Assembly: GCA_017958365.1 (NCBI GenBank)
Contig: JAGDCV010000001.1
Location: 1 to 55,151 of the forward strand
Length of the DNA: 55,151 nucleotides
Direction of reading: 5' to 3'
Origin: Clostridiales bacterium
Lineage (GTDB): Bacteria; Bacillota; Clostridia; Saccharofermentanales; Saccharofermentanaceae
Of this stretch, positions 28,304-37,048 are shown one piece after another. The stretch's first letter is position 1. Each line of letters starts with the position of its first letter. The position numbers and the translations under genes are program-made. The notes under the pieces are model-generated. The model was given only the letters and a program-made list of their open reading frames with translations, had not been told where the DNA came from and made no database searches.

Positions 28304-29776
28304 TTAATTGAGCTTTTCTTTCTTTACTATCTTATTATAAGCCTTCAGGGCGAACAGTCCCGGGAAATCGCCCATGAGCGTCTTCTTGTTTCCGGATGCT
28401 ATTACCTGTCTGAAGACTTTGTCCCCAAACCTTATTATATATTGTTTTCTGAATTCAGTCGTGTCTATCTTTTGTATGTTAAGGCTGTAAGACGTCTTGT
28501 GTTCCGTGAGTGCCTTTTTAAGTTCCTGCTCGAATTTCAAAGGAGAGATGAGGTCGTTCTTCAACGCCGCTCCCCTTAACTCTCTGTATTCGTCATCCGT
28601 AAGAAGCCTGTTTGCTTCTTCGATCAGAGAATCGATATCCTTATACTCTACGGTCTCCTGATGAAGCAGGTTTTCCTTGTTAACATCATTGCTGCTTCCC
28701 TCTTTTATCAACGTCAGAGGGACCTTGCGGGCATCAGCTGCAAACTGCATCATGAGTCCGCCTACCATGGGGAAGGTGTTGAGATAGATAGTACAATGCT
28801 CCATCAATTCGAACAGGTCCTTCCTCTCGTCTATCCTGTAAACGCGCTCCGGATACTTCTTTTGAAGCTTCACTATCTCAGAATCATCTCCGGTTCCTGC
28901 GTAGAGGAATACGGTATCGTCATGCCCTTCAAGGAGCCTGTCGACGATGACGTAGAACCTGTTTGCGGGATCTCCAAGAGTCTTATAGATGGACCCTCCG
29001 CTGAATATGATCTTCTTTCCTTCTGCGTCAAAGGGAAGCCCCCGGAATTCGGTCGGTCTGTGGTAAGGATAGAAAGGCATGAGGATCTCTTTTTCTTCCG
29101 GGATGCCCCTGTAGGTCACTGATACACACGCACCGTAATTTCTGAACTCGAGATTATAGTCAAACGCATCGTGACCGAGCCAGAAAGCGTGATCCGTAAG
29201 ATTGATCTTATACCTCTCGACTATCCCTTCGTAAGCCTTAAACACAGCCATCGCAGCCGCATCATCAGGCGTTGAATAAAGGAAAGCCCTGGCGGGTTTA
29301 TACTTCTCGAACAAAGAAGCGATATCGAGCACTTCCGTATGTCTGTTGTCATATGAGACATAATTCCAGATGACATCGCCGTCCTTGACCGCGTTGTGAA
29401 GTTCGGGCTGCGCATCCTTCGATTCGATCTTCGTAATGTATATGATCTTATAACCGAGATTGGATAAAGCATGCATGTAGATAAGAGCGAGTGCCCTTAC
29501 GTCAAAGCCGAAGCTGTCGTAGAACAGGATGGTATTCTTATCCGTCTCATCAGCGCTGAATCCGGGCTTAACAAGTTCCTTCGAGATACGCTCAAGATCG
29601 CTCTCGAGCGCTTCATCAACATAATACTGATTGTATTCTTCGAGGATGAACGAAGCCGCCGTCATGGCATCTAACGCCTTACGGTAGTTCTTCTTTCCGA
29701 TCGAATCAGAGACAATGCCTTTAAGCTTGTCCATCATCTTCCCGATCTTTTTTATTTTGCCCTCATGCTCTTCCAT
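28304..29776 (-). CDS. GT-B-like glycosyltransferase candidate
   Basis: The 490-residue protein starts with about 75 helical, charged residues. A central segment includes IIFSGGSIYKTLGDP and FLYAGTGDDSEIV, and then an ERKDLFELMEHCTIYLNTFP stretch, which is the kind of C-terminal Rossmann seen in family 4 and GT41-type enzymes. A final basic tail of about 80 residues is unusual. I do not recognise a specific family. It lies between a GT2 gene and the FdtA-like gene with tiny gaps. Confidence 0.6.
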   Translation of the reverse strand: MEEHEGKIKKIGKMMDKLKGIVSDSIGKKNYRKALDAMTAASFILEEYNQYYVDEALESDLERISKELVKPGFSADETDKNTILFYDSFGFDVRALALIYMHALSNLGYKIIYITKIESKDAQPELHNAVKDGDVIWNYVSYDNRHTEVLDIASLFEKYKPARAFLYSTPDDAAAMAVFKAYEGIVERYKINLTDHAFWLGHDAFDYNLEFRNYGACVSVTYRGIPEEKEILMPFYPYHRPTEFRGLPFDAEGKKIIFSGGSIYKTLGDPANRFYVIVDRLLEGHDDTVFLYAGTGDDSEIVKLQKKYPERVYRIDERKDLFELMEHCTIYLNTFPMVGGLMMQFAADARKVPLTLIKEGSSNDVNKENLLHQETVEYKDIDSLIEEANRLLTDDEYRELRGAALKNDLISPLKFEQELKKALTEHKTSYSLNIQKIDTTEFRKQYIIRFGDKVFRQVIASGNKKTLMGDFPGLFALKAYNKIVKKEKLN

Positions 29777-30616
29777 TTACTCTTCCAGTTTACCGAATTT
29801 CCCCTTACGGGCGTCGGCCTTGCCTCTTCTCATAAACTTGATCTTGTTCCACTTGTCATCCTCGACCAGGATGGTCTTAACAAACTGAGTGAACAGGAAA
29901 TATCTGTATGCTTTCCTCGTCTGCGGATACGTCTTCATGACATAAGTGCAGTTCCTGAAGATATAGTATTTACGGACCTTGCTGTGTCCCATGGCTTCGA
30001 AGTTCCTGCCCAGAAACTTACCCTTTATCGGAGCTCCGAGATTATGCTGCATTGTAAGCTCAAGTATCCTTCTGAACCTGTAGCCTTCACGCGCAGCCCT
30101 GTAGTTAAACTCGCGGTCGACTTCATCTATGAACAGTTTCTCGAGAAAGCCTCCGACCTTTAAGGATGCTTTTACATCCATGATAGACCCCGATGTTATG
30201 AGCCACGGCGCATCTTCCATATTCGTGACAGGATCGTCTTCCTTATCTCCTGAATTATGGATTCCGACCTGTATTATCTTCTCATCGGAAGCAAAAACCT
30301 CTTCCGCCTTTGTCATGTACGAAGGAAGCGTGTCGCCCGTAAAATACGAATCCTGATCCATCGTAAGAAGATATCCGTATCCTCTTGCCGATGCTTCATT
30401 AAGGCCTTTATTCAAAGCAGCAGCGATGCCTTTGTTTCCGTTCATCGGGATAACTTCAACGTTGCCCGAAGTTCTTATCTTCTCATTAATTTTCTCGTTT
30501 ACCTCATCCGAATTATCTACGGCAAATACGACATCAACATCCTTGGCATACGAAGCGATGTTATTGGCAACACTCTCGTCGGGATTATACAGAACAACAC
30601 AGCAGGCAAGTTTCAT
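29777..30616 (-). CDS. GT2 glycosyltransferase, rhamnosyltransferase-like
   Basis: The 279-residue protein has the N-terminal CVVLYNPDESV, VDNSDE, and TMDQDSYF motifs. This set (VxYNP and DQDS) is characteristic of rhamnosyltransferases of the RfbF/WbbL type. The dTDP-rhamnose donor is made by rmlABCD in this window. It lies directly before the 28304-29776 gene with no gap. Confidence 0.85.
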   Translation of the reverse strand: MKLACCVVLYNPDESVANNIASYAKDVDVVFAVDNSDEVNEKINEKIRTSGNVEVIPMNGNKGIAAALNKGLNEASARGYGYLLTMDQDSYFTGDTLPSYMTKAEEVFASDEKIIQVGIHNSGDKEDDPVTNMEDAPWLITSGSIMDVKASLKVGGFLEKLFIDEVDREFNYRAAREGYRFRRILELTMQHNLGAPIKGKFLGRNFEAMGHSKVRKYYIFRNCTYVMKTYPQTRKAYRYFLFTQFVKTILVEDDKWNKIKFMRRGKADARKGKFGKLEE

Positions 30617-30621
30617 GACGG

Positions 30622-31734
30622 TCAGGACTGCCTCTTTATCGCGTTTCTTACCGCCTCAAGATAACTTGTGCCGTTGACGGTATCAGGCTCGAGATATGCG
30701 CCTTCACTCCACTCATTCCACGCGGTGATGAACAGGTATTCTCTTCCCTGCTCGTTTGATATCTTAAGAAGTTCCGTAAGGTAATCCTCAAACTTCTGAG
30801 GAGTCTGACCTTTAATTATGCGTGCCTTCTTACCGCGGCGCGGAGTGTCATCAAAGCCCACGATGCCGCTAAAGAAAGTATTCTTCCTTTTGCAGTGTCT
30901 TGCAGAATAAAGGATGCTCTTCCACTCCTTGTCGTAGTCTGCAAAACGGAGCTTCGGCTTCCTGTTAATTTTTCGAAGGTAGATCTCCTCGAGGCCTTTA
31001 CGCATAAGCTCGTGCCTGTCGTTGAACTGGAAAGGCTCATAGTAGAAACGGTAGTCGAGGCCGACTCCCTTCCATGTGCACTTGCTCATGCAGCATACTC
31101 CGGGGAAACCTGCTTCCCTGCCGAGTTCATCCCAGTATTCTGCCATCGCGGTTATTATCTCGGGATCCGCATTCATCCTCATGAAGGAGAACACGGGCTT
31201 GCCGTCGATCTTTATGTATCTTTCATCCTTAAAGAAAGGCAGAAGCCAGTCGAAATGCGCCTTCCACTCATCCTTGCCGCCGTACTCGAGCTTCGCGAGG
31301 ATCTCGGGGCCGCTTTGCTTCTCGCCCTCGAATGAAGGAGCCCAGTTGTTGCCCTTCACTGCACTCCAGGAACGTATCCAGGAAGTGTTGTCCCAGATGA
31401 ACATGAAGTGCGTATCGATCTCCTTATGGGAGAGGATTATGTTCGCGGGAGTCTCCATGAAGTGCTGATTCGAAGAGAACCAGTAGTGGTAGATTCCAAA
31501 GCCGTAAATGCCGTACTCGCCTGCAAGCTTAGCCTGACGGAGGATGTCCTCCGGCTTATCGAGACTGTAGTAGTACTCATCCGCGGGAACTCTCGGCTGG
31601 TTATGTCCCTCGAACTGGGGCTCGGCCTTCTTTACCGCTACCCAATCCGTGAAGCCTTCTCCCCACCACTTGTCGTTCTCCGGCATTTGGTGATACTGAG
31701 GAAGGTAATTGGCTATTATCTTCGTTTGGGACAT
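30622..31734 (-). CDS. WbsX-family (GH99-like) protein
   Basis: The 370-residue protein has the WbsX family start IANYLPQYHQMPENDKWWG and GFTDWV, plus ITAWNEWSEGAYLEPD near its end. The family (PF14307) occurs in O-antigen and capsule loci and has a TIM-barrel fold related to glycoside hydrolase family 99; it is often called a glycosyltransferase but the activity is not well established. It is four bases downstream of wzy. Confidence 0.9.
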   Translation of the reverse strand: MSQTKIIANYLPQYHQMPENDKWWGEGFTDWVAVKKAEPQFEGHNQPRVPADEYYYSLDKPEDILRQAKLAGEYGIYGFGIYHYWFSSNQHFMETPANIILSHKEIDTHFMFIWDNTSWIRSWSAVKGNNWAPSFEGEKQSGPEILAKLEYGGKDEWKAHFDWLLPFFKDERYIKIDGKPVFSFMRMNADPEIITAMAEYWDELGREAGFPGVCCMSKCTWKGVGLDYRFYYEPFQFNDRHELMRKGLEEIYLRKINRKPKLRFADYDKEWKSILYSARHCKRKNTFFSGIVGFDDTPRRGKKARIIKGQTPQKFEDYLTELLKISNEQGREYLFITAWNEWSEGAYLEPDTVNGTSYLEAVRNAIKRQS

Positions 31735-31738
31735 GGTC

Positions 31739-33067
31739 TTACTGCGCCTCAGTCTTGTTCTTGTAGTATTTATGCGAATCGCGAAGGTAAATCTGCAAAA
31801 CGGTGGATACGAGTGCGATGTGTACCCAGAAAGGAGGTCTTAAGACATTCTGGTTAAGCTGAAGGATGGCGAACTCGAAGAACAAAGCTATGAGCATTGC
31901 ATAGACGGGTTCACGGTCCTGCTTGTTTCCGGGTCTCTTCTTCGCCTTGAGGTAACCGCCGATCGTAAGGTCGTACATGTACTTGAAGAAGAAGTAAGCA
32001 CCGAAGATACCATATGCAGCGAGGGCCTCAAGTGATATGCACATGCTGGCTCCGCCGTTATTCGCAACCGTGTAATTACGCGCCTTATACTCGATGATGC
32101 CCGCATCAATGCCTCCGAGGCTGCACCCCAGGAACGGGCTGTCCAGGAACAGTTTCCATGTATCGACGAATCCGCTCATTCTTGCATCTGCAGAGTGGGA
32201 TGTCGTGTTACCGATACCGAGTCCGCTTAAGTAGTGCATGACAAACGGAACCTCGAACTCGACCGCAATGATGAAGAATATGAGACCGATGCCGACCATG
32301 ATGGGCATGAGCGTGAATATGATCCTTATGAAAGATGACTTCATGTGGATGTAAATGCGAAGCGACATGAAGCCTCTGTAGACGACGTAGATTAAGAGGA
32401 TGAGTATACCCATTCTCGAAGTTGAGATGACGACAGCACCGCAGTTAAGAAGAGTCGACACGATGAGTGCGCTTTTTCTCATGCACTTGTAGTTACGTCT
32501 CTCGAGAAGATAAAGGCAGATGATGGAGCCCATTATCATGTATGTTGCATAGAAGGAAGGCTCGTATGAGAAGCCGTTACTTCTGTGAAGATCGTTGTAC
32601 TGTGTTACGAAGAAATTGATGCCGACGAACTGCAAGGCAAACTGTACGAATCCGACTACGGCAAGTGCGTTAAAGCACATGATGTACTTACGCACGATCG
32701 AATGGACCGACTCCTGCTTGCTCAAAAAATACGTAAACGCAAGCACCTGAACGCAGTCGAACAGCAGCCACATGTCGTAGCCGACGGCATTGAAGATCGT
32801 CTTCGAATTGAATATGCATATCGTGTTAAAAACTATAACGATAAGAAGGTTGTAGTACGGCGTTAATATCTTGACGTTACCGAACTTGATTATCCTTAGA
32901 AGGAACAGGAACATAACGGCCATCGATACAAGCTGTGAGATTCTTACCGTAAGACCTGCCACTTCAAAAGCAAGTACGATGTCACAGGACGCGATCAGGA
33001 TGCTTATCCAGATGAGCGTGTTGATAATAGAGGAACCCTTGTTCATGCGCACCAGTGTGAGATTCAT
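31739..33067 (-). CDS. wzy: Wzy-like O-antigen/EPS polymerase (Wzy_C family)
   Basis: The 442-residue protein has about 11 membrane helices. A large extracytoplasmic loop contains ADARMSGFVDTWKLF and DSPFLGCSLGG, the pattern of the Wzy/WaaL C-terminal signature (Arg, Trp and PxxGxG-like). It would polymerise repeat units outside the membrane. It is one base from the upstream GT4. A second Wzy-like protein lies at 35822-37048. Confidence 0.8.
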   Translation of the reverse strand: MNLTLVRMNKGSSIINTLIWISILIASCDIVLAFEVAGLTVRISQLVSMAVMFLFLLRIIKFGNVKILTPYYNLLIVIVFNTICIFNSKTIFNAVGYDMWLLFDCVQVLAFTYFLSKQESVHSIVRKYIMCFNALAVVGFVQFALQFVGINFFVTQYNDLHRSNGFSYEPSFYATYMIMGSIICLYLLERRNYKCMRKSALIVSTLLNCGAVVISTSRMGILILLIYVVYRGFMSLRIYIHMKSSFIRIIFTLMPIMVGIGLIFFIIAVEFEVPFVMHYLSGLGIGNTTSHSADARMSGFVDTWKLFLDSPFLGCSLGGIDAGIIEYKARNYTVANNGGASMCISLEALAAYGIFGAYFFFKYMYDLTIGGYLKAKKRPGNKQDREPVYAMLIALFFEFAILQLNQNVLRPPFWVHIALVSTVLQIYLRDSHKYYKNKTEAQ

Positions 33068-33068
33068 C

Positions 33069-34217
33069 TTACAGAGCCTCCACCAGTTTCTTTATGTTCT
33101 CTTTGAAAGAAGCGAAAGTAAAATTCTGAATGACGCGCTCCCTTGCAGCCTCGCCGTACTTAGATGCAAGTTCTTTGTCGTCAGCGAGTGTCGTCAGCGC
33201 CTCCGCATAAGCTTTGCTGTCGGAATTAGGACACTCGATACCCGTCACCTTATCGGGACTTACGTAGTTGACACCCGATCCCTCGATCGTGAACGTAACT
33301 GCCGGATGGCCAAAGTACATGCCCTCGGCCAAAGCAAGACCAAACGCTTCATTCTTGGTTATGGACGGGAAGCAGAAGATGTCGCATGACAAAAGTCTTG
33401 CGCGAAGTTCCACATCACTTACAAGTCCCAAGAACTGAACCTTATCGTCGCCCTTAGCCTGTGCCTTTAACTCATCCGTCAAAGGTCCCTTACCCGTAAT
33501 GGCGATGCAAAATCTGTCATCTAAGTTCTTTGATGCCTCGATAAGATACTTGAATCCCTTGTACTCGACATGGCGTCCCACGGCAAGACAGAGTACCTTG
33601 CCTTCGTTCTCTTCCCTTATCTTCCCCGCAAGAGCTTCGACCTCGGCATCTACCACCAGACGGTTCTCATCGATGCAGTTCGGAACGACGACGCACTTCT
33701 CCTGAGCCGAAGAAAGCCACTCGCTACCCTTAACATAGTTGGGGCTCGTTGCGATTATCTTATCCGACCTTCTGATGAGTCTTTTGTTCTGACCTTTGAA
33801 GAAAGTGCGCAGTATCTTCTGCTTAACGATATCAAGATGCCAGTAGTTGATGAGCTTAACCTGAGGATACTTCTTCAGGATCTTGAGAAGGTAGTGCGTA
33901 CCGAACGGGTTCGGATAGTGAAGCACGACAACATCAGGCTTAAACTCCTCGAAAGCAGCCTTAAGCCTCTTACCGTATGTTGCGGAAAGAGACTGGGAAG
34001 ATACCTTCGCAAAACACCTGCAGCGGATGACACCGATGCCGTCAACGCTGTCGCGGGAATCAACGGACTTCTTCGGAGACTCGTGATCGAATGCGAAGAC
34101 AAGCTGCTCGCACCCGGGTACGTCCTTCAAAGCGAGAACGACATCACGCGCAATCTGCTCCGTTCCTCCCGAGAAAGGATAGTAATACTTGGATATATGT
34201 AAGACTTTAAGTCCCAT
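33069..34217 (-). CDS. GT4 family glycosyltransferase
   Basis: The 382-residue GT-B enzyme has ISKYYYPFSGGTEQ at the N-terminus, the GRHVEYKG motif near residue 210 and the retaining Glu-x7-Glu motif NEAFGLALAEG near residue 290. It sits between wzz and wzy with four and one bases. It probably adds a sugar to the lipid-linked intermediate. The donor is unknown. Confidence 0.92.
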   Translation of the reverse strand: MGLKVLHISKYYYPFSGGTEQIARDVVLALKDVPGCEQLVFAFDHESPKKSVDSRDSVDGIGVIRCRCFAKVSSQSLSATYGKRLKAAFEEFKPDVVVLHYPNPFGTHYLLKILKKYPQVKLINYWHLDIVKQKILRTFFKGQNKRLIRRSDKIIATSPNYVKGSEWLSSAQEKCVVVPNCIDENRLVVDAEVEALAGKIREENEGKVLCLAVGRHVEYKGFKYLIEASKNLDDRFCIAITGKGPLTDELKAQAKGDDKVQFLGLVSDVELRARLLSCDIFCFPSITKNEAFGLALAEGMYFGHPAVTFTIEGSGVNYVSPDKVTGIECPNSDSKAYAEALTTLADDKELASKYGEAARERVIQNFTFASFKENIKKLVEAL

Positions 34218-34221
34218 GGAT

Positions 34222-35802
34222 TTAGTCTGCGATATAACCCGTGATCGGCTTGCCTGCGAGCATAATGAGCTTGATCTGCTCCTTTATGTCCTCGAACTTC
34301 GTCTCGCCGTATCTTACTTCGAGAATAACGCTGTCTACCTCAGGGAGAAGCTTTCTTGCCTTAGGATCGTTGATAAGATTGGGGGCATTATAGATCTTGA
34401 TGTCCTTGACCTTATTCTTGAGATCCTTAACCGCGTCACCCGTACCGAGAACGAGAATGGACTTAACATCCGAACCGTAAACCTCAAGGTTAGCCGCAGC
34501 AGCTTCAGCCGCATCAATATTACCGTCGTTAAGTCTTCCGACTTTTCTTAACCACTTGTCGAACTTGCCGGAGTGCTTGTAAAGAGGCTTCTCTCCGTCA
34601 GTATGTGAGCCTAAGTCAAAGAGCGTAAATCTGTTTACGAGCTGTGACTTTGTCAAAGCGATGCTGCTCAAGATGTACTTGATGACAAGGATGAGTGCGT
34701 AGAACAGGAATGATGCAACTACGCCGAGGGATCCGAACTTGATTCCGGACTTTGCTGCTTCCTTTGTTACGTTCGGCATCTCGTGCATCGTATTAACGAT
34801 GATGTCGCCGTGCTGCTTCTGAAGGTTCTTAAGGCTCTTGATGTAGACCTCAAGATTCTCCTGAAGGTCAACGAGCTCCTCAGAAGTCTGAGTCTGGAGA
34901 TTCTGGATCCTGTCATCGTGGAGCATGTTGAAGAAGTAGTTAATTGTCGTTGTCTCGTTAGGGAACATGGACTCGGATGTGGCATCCCTGTAAACATCCA
35001 CTTCCTGAACTACTCGCTCGAGAAGATCGAGAGCATCCTGTGCGGATACGCCTACGACCTTGATGATGATAAGAGCGACTCTGTCGCTGTTTATGTCTGT
35101 TGAGATTGAGAAATTAACGTCTGTGCTTACATTGGTATCAAGTCCGGAACTGGAAGAAGTTGATACGCTGGTTGCTCCGTCGCTGTTACCGAATGTTATG
35201 TCGGAAACCGTTACGGCCTCCTTAAGATACTTGGGATCTACGCCGATCTCCTGTGCATACTCGTCAAGATAGTTACCGTTCTTAAGATAGTCAACATAAG
35301 AAGCAGCGATGACGCTTGCTGAGTTTGCAGGAGCACCCTCGGGTACCGTGATCATGATGTCTGCCTCTGCAGTCGGAACCGACTGGGGATCAACTCTCAT
35401 CAGGATGGAGTCGTTGTAGTAGTCAGTCATTGACATGAGGTCACGTCTGCTCTGGGCGATGATATCGTTTAAGTTGTTGATACTGTCCAAAGTAGCAACC
35501 TGCTCGAGGATCAGCTGCTCCTCGTCAGTAAGTATCTCATCCTCAGGAAGCTCGATACCGTTCTTTAATGCGTAGTTAGTATTAGCCTGCTTTGCAAGAA
35601 GGGCAGCCGGGTCATCAAGATAAGACTGATAAGCTTCAGCGAGCTTAGCCGTCCTGATCCCCTCACGTGCACCCATAACTCCACCGAGTACGATTCCGAT
35701 GATGATCATCAGAGCAAGGGCCTTCCTCCAGTGAAGGAAGCAATATGTCAGCATGTCCTTGATATTTATCTCGGTCTCGTCTTCGTTGATAATGTAATTC
35801 AT
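34222..35802 (-). CDS. wzz: Wzz-type chain-length regulator with degenerate BY-kinase-like tail
   Basis: The 526-residue protein has membrane helices at about 28-46 and 355-378 with an extracytoplasmic helical domain between, as in Wzz/YveK chain-length proteins. The cytoplasmic tail after residue 380 is long. Residues about 447-526 (SILVLGTGD, then VDSVILEVRYGETKFEDI and AGKPITGYIAD) resemble the tyrosine-kinase (BY-kinase) fold of Wzc/CapB. However, the Walker A lysine motif and Tyr-cluster are missing. It may be a pseudokinase that still senses or docks partners. No separate kinase or phosphatase gene is visible in the window. Confidence 0.8.
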   Translation of the reverse strand: MNYIINEDETEINIKDMLTYCFLHWRKALALMIIIGIVLGGVMGAREGIRTAKLAEAYQSYLDDPAALLAKQANTNYALKNGIELPEDEILTDEEQLILEQVATLDSINNLNDIIAQSRRDLMSMTDYYNDSILMRVDPQSVPTAEADIMITVPEGAPANSASVIAASYVDYLKNGNYLDEYAQEIGVDPKYLKEAVTVSDITFGNSDGATSVSTSSSSGLDTNVSTDVNFSISTDINSDRVALIIIKVVGVSAQDALDLLERVVQEVDVYRDATSESMFPNETTTINYFFNMLHDDRIQNLQTQTSEELVDLQENLEVYIKSLKNLQKQHGDIIVNTMHEMPNVTKEAAKSGIKFGSLGVVASFLFYALILVIKYILSSIALTKSQLVNRFTLFDLGSHTDGEKPLYKHSGKFDKWLRKVGRLNDGNIDAAEAAAANLEVYGSDVKSILVLGTGDAVKDLKNKVKDIKIYNAPNLINDPKARKLLPEVDSVILEVRYGETKFEDIKEQIKLIMLAGKPITGYIAD

Positions 35803-35821
35803 GTGTTTCCTCCAAAGGGGG

Positions 35822-37048
35822 TTAAGTAGTCTTTGCCATTATACCATTCTTATTATTTATATATATAGGGGAGCCGCACTGTAAAATCGTTGAAATATCG
35901 GCCGTCAGCAGCAGTAAAGTTATGTTATATGATAATTCGAGCATATGGTGCTCTATCACGAGTGTCATCGTGATAAGACCTACGAATACCATGCCGTAGA
36001 GCATGTCTTTTCTGATGAGCCTTATTCCTATCAGGGCGTAGATCACGAAGAGCACAACAAGCAGGATAATGCCATACTTGAACAGATACTTGATATATGC
36101 GGAATCATAGAACACATAAGCATAGTTCCTGACACCGCCGTTGGCATTACCGTTCTCGGCAAAGTTGGGGTTACCTAGAAGCTTAAACCCGTATAATCCC
36201 ATTCCTATCTTGCCGAGGCTTAATCTGTAGCTCATCTTGGCATCAAGAGAATACATGAAAGAGTTTGTCTCATCGTAAAAATACGTAATGACAGTGATCG
36301 CCGCGGCACATACGGGCATAAGTGCACTTACCGTCACAGCCTTGATCTTATTGCCGATCTTTATGGCCCTGAACTTAAATAACTTGCAGACAAGCACGGC
36401 AATCAGCATAAGCACTGCGCTTATCATGTCGATCCTCGCCCTCGTAAAGTAAAACACCCCTGCGAAAACGATCCCCGCACCTGCGATCTCAAAGTAAGTG
36501 ATCCTCTTCCACCTTAAGATAAAGTAAATGACCGCCAGGTAGAAAATGTGGGCAAAACAATCCGTCGGATAGATGATGCCGAACGAGTGCCTGACGCTCT
36601 CATTCACGCCGTAATTGGTGTGGAAGATGTAATCGGGGATAATTCCCGTACGGGAGCATACAAGCGCCAGAAGGCTTATGAGAGCTCCGATGTAAACATA
36701 GATGATGCCTATCCTTTTGAACGATACATTAACGGCACCTGCCGTTATGATCGCCGCATCGAGCACAAACGTATCGGCACGGCTTACCGCGAAGAACAGT
36801 CCGAGTCCCATGAACAAAGACAGGACGGATATGACGGGAATGCCAAGTTCATCCTTAAACACGTAAATACGGTAAAGACCGCACGCCAGAAGCACGCCTC
36901 TTATTATGCTGTAGTACTCTCCCGGGATATCAAGTATGAATGTTGTCGTCTGAAGATAGAAGAATATCACATAGAAAGAGAAGGCTGTGAGGAACAAAGC
37001 CTCGGTAAACACCTTCCCGTCAGTGATAAGTCTCTTTGCCGTCGTCAC
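35822..37048 (-). CDS. Wzy-like polytopic membrane protein (second candidate polymerase)
   Basis: The 408-residue protein has 10 to 12 membrane helices and a large loop around residues 255-315 with YRLSLGKIGMGLYGFKLLGNP and DSAYIKYLFKYGI. The pattern of a Gly-rich loop followed by D-x(4)-Y-x(3)-YG is common in O-antigen polymerases. It overlaps the phosphoglycosyltransferase gene by four bases. The assignment is by topology; a ligase is another option. Confidence 0.65.
   Translation of the reverse strand: MTTAKRLITDGKVFTEALFLTAFSFYVIFFYLQTTTFILDIPGEYYSIIRGVLLACGLYRIYVFKDELGIPVISVLSLFMGLGLFFAVSRADTFVLDAAIITAGAVNVSFKRIGIIYVYIGALISLLALVCSRTGIIPDYIFHTNYGVNESVRHSFGIIYPTDCFAHIFYLAVIYFILRWKRITYFEIAGAGIVFAGVFYFTRARIDMISAVLMLIAVLVCKLFKFRAIKIGNKIKAVTVSALMPVCAAAITVITYFYDETNSFMYSLDAKMSYRLSLGKIGMGLYGFKLLGNPNFAENGNANGGVRNYAYVFYDSAYIKYLFKYGIILLVVLFVIYALIGIRLIRKDMLYGMVFVGLITMTLVIEHHMLELSYNITLLLLTADISTILQCGSPIYINNKNGIMAKTT

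Noticed and set aside
33570..34202. 210-codon plus-strand frame
   Set aside because: It is antisense to a clear GT4 gene and has no motif.
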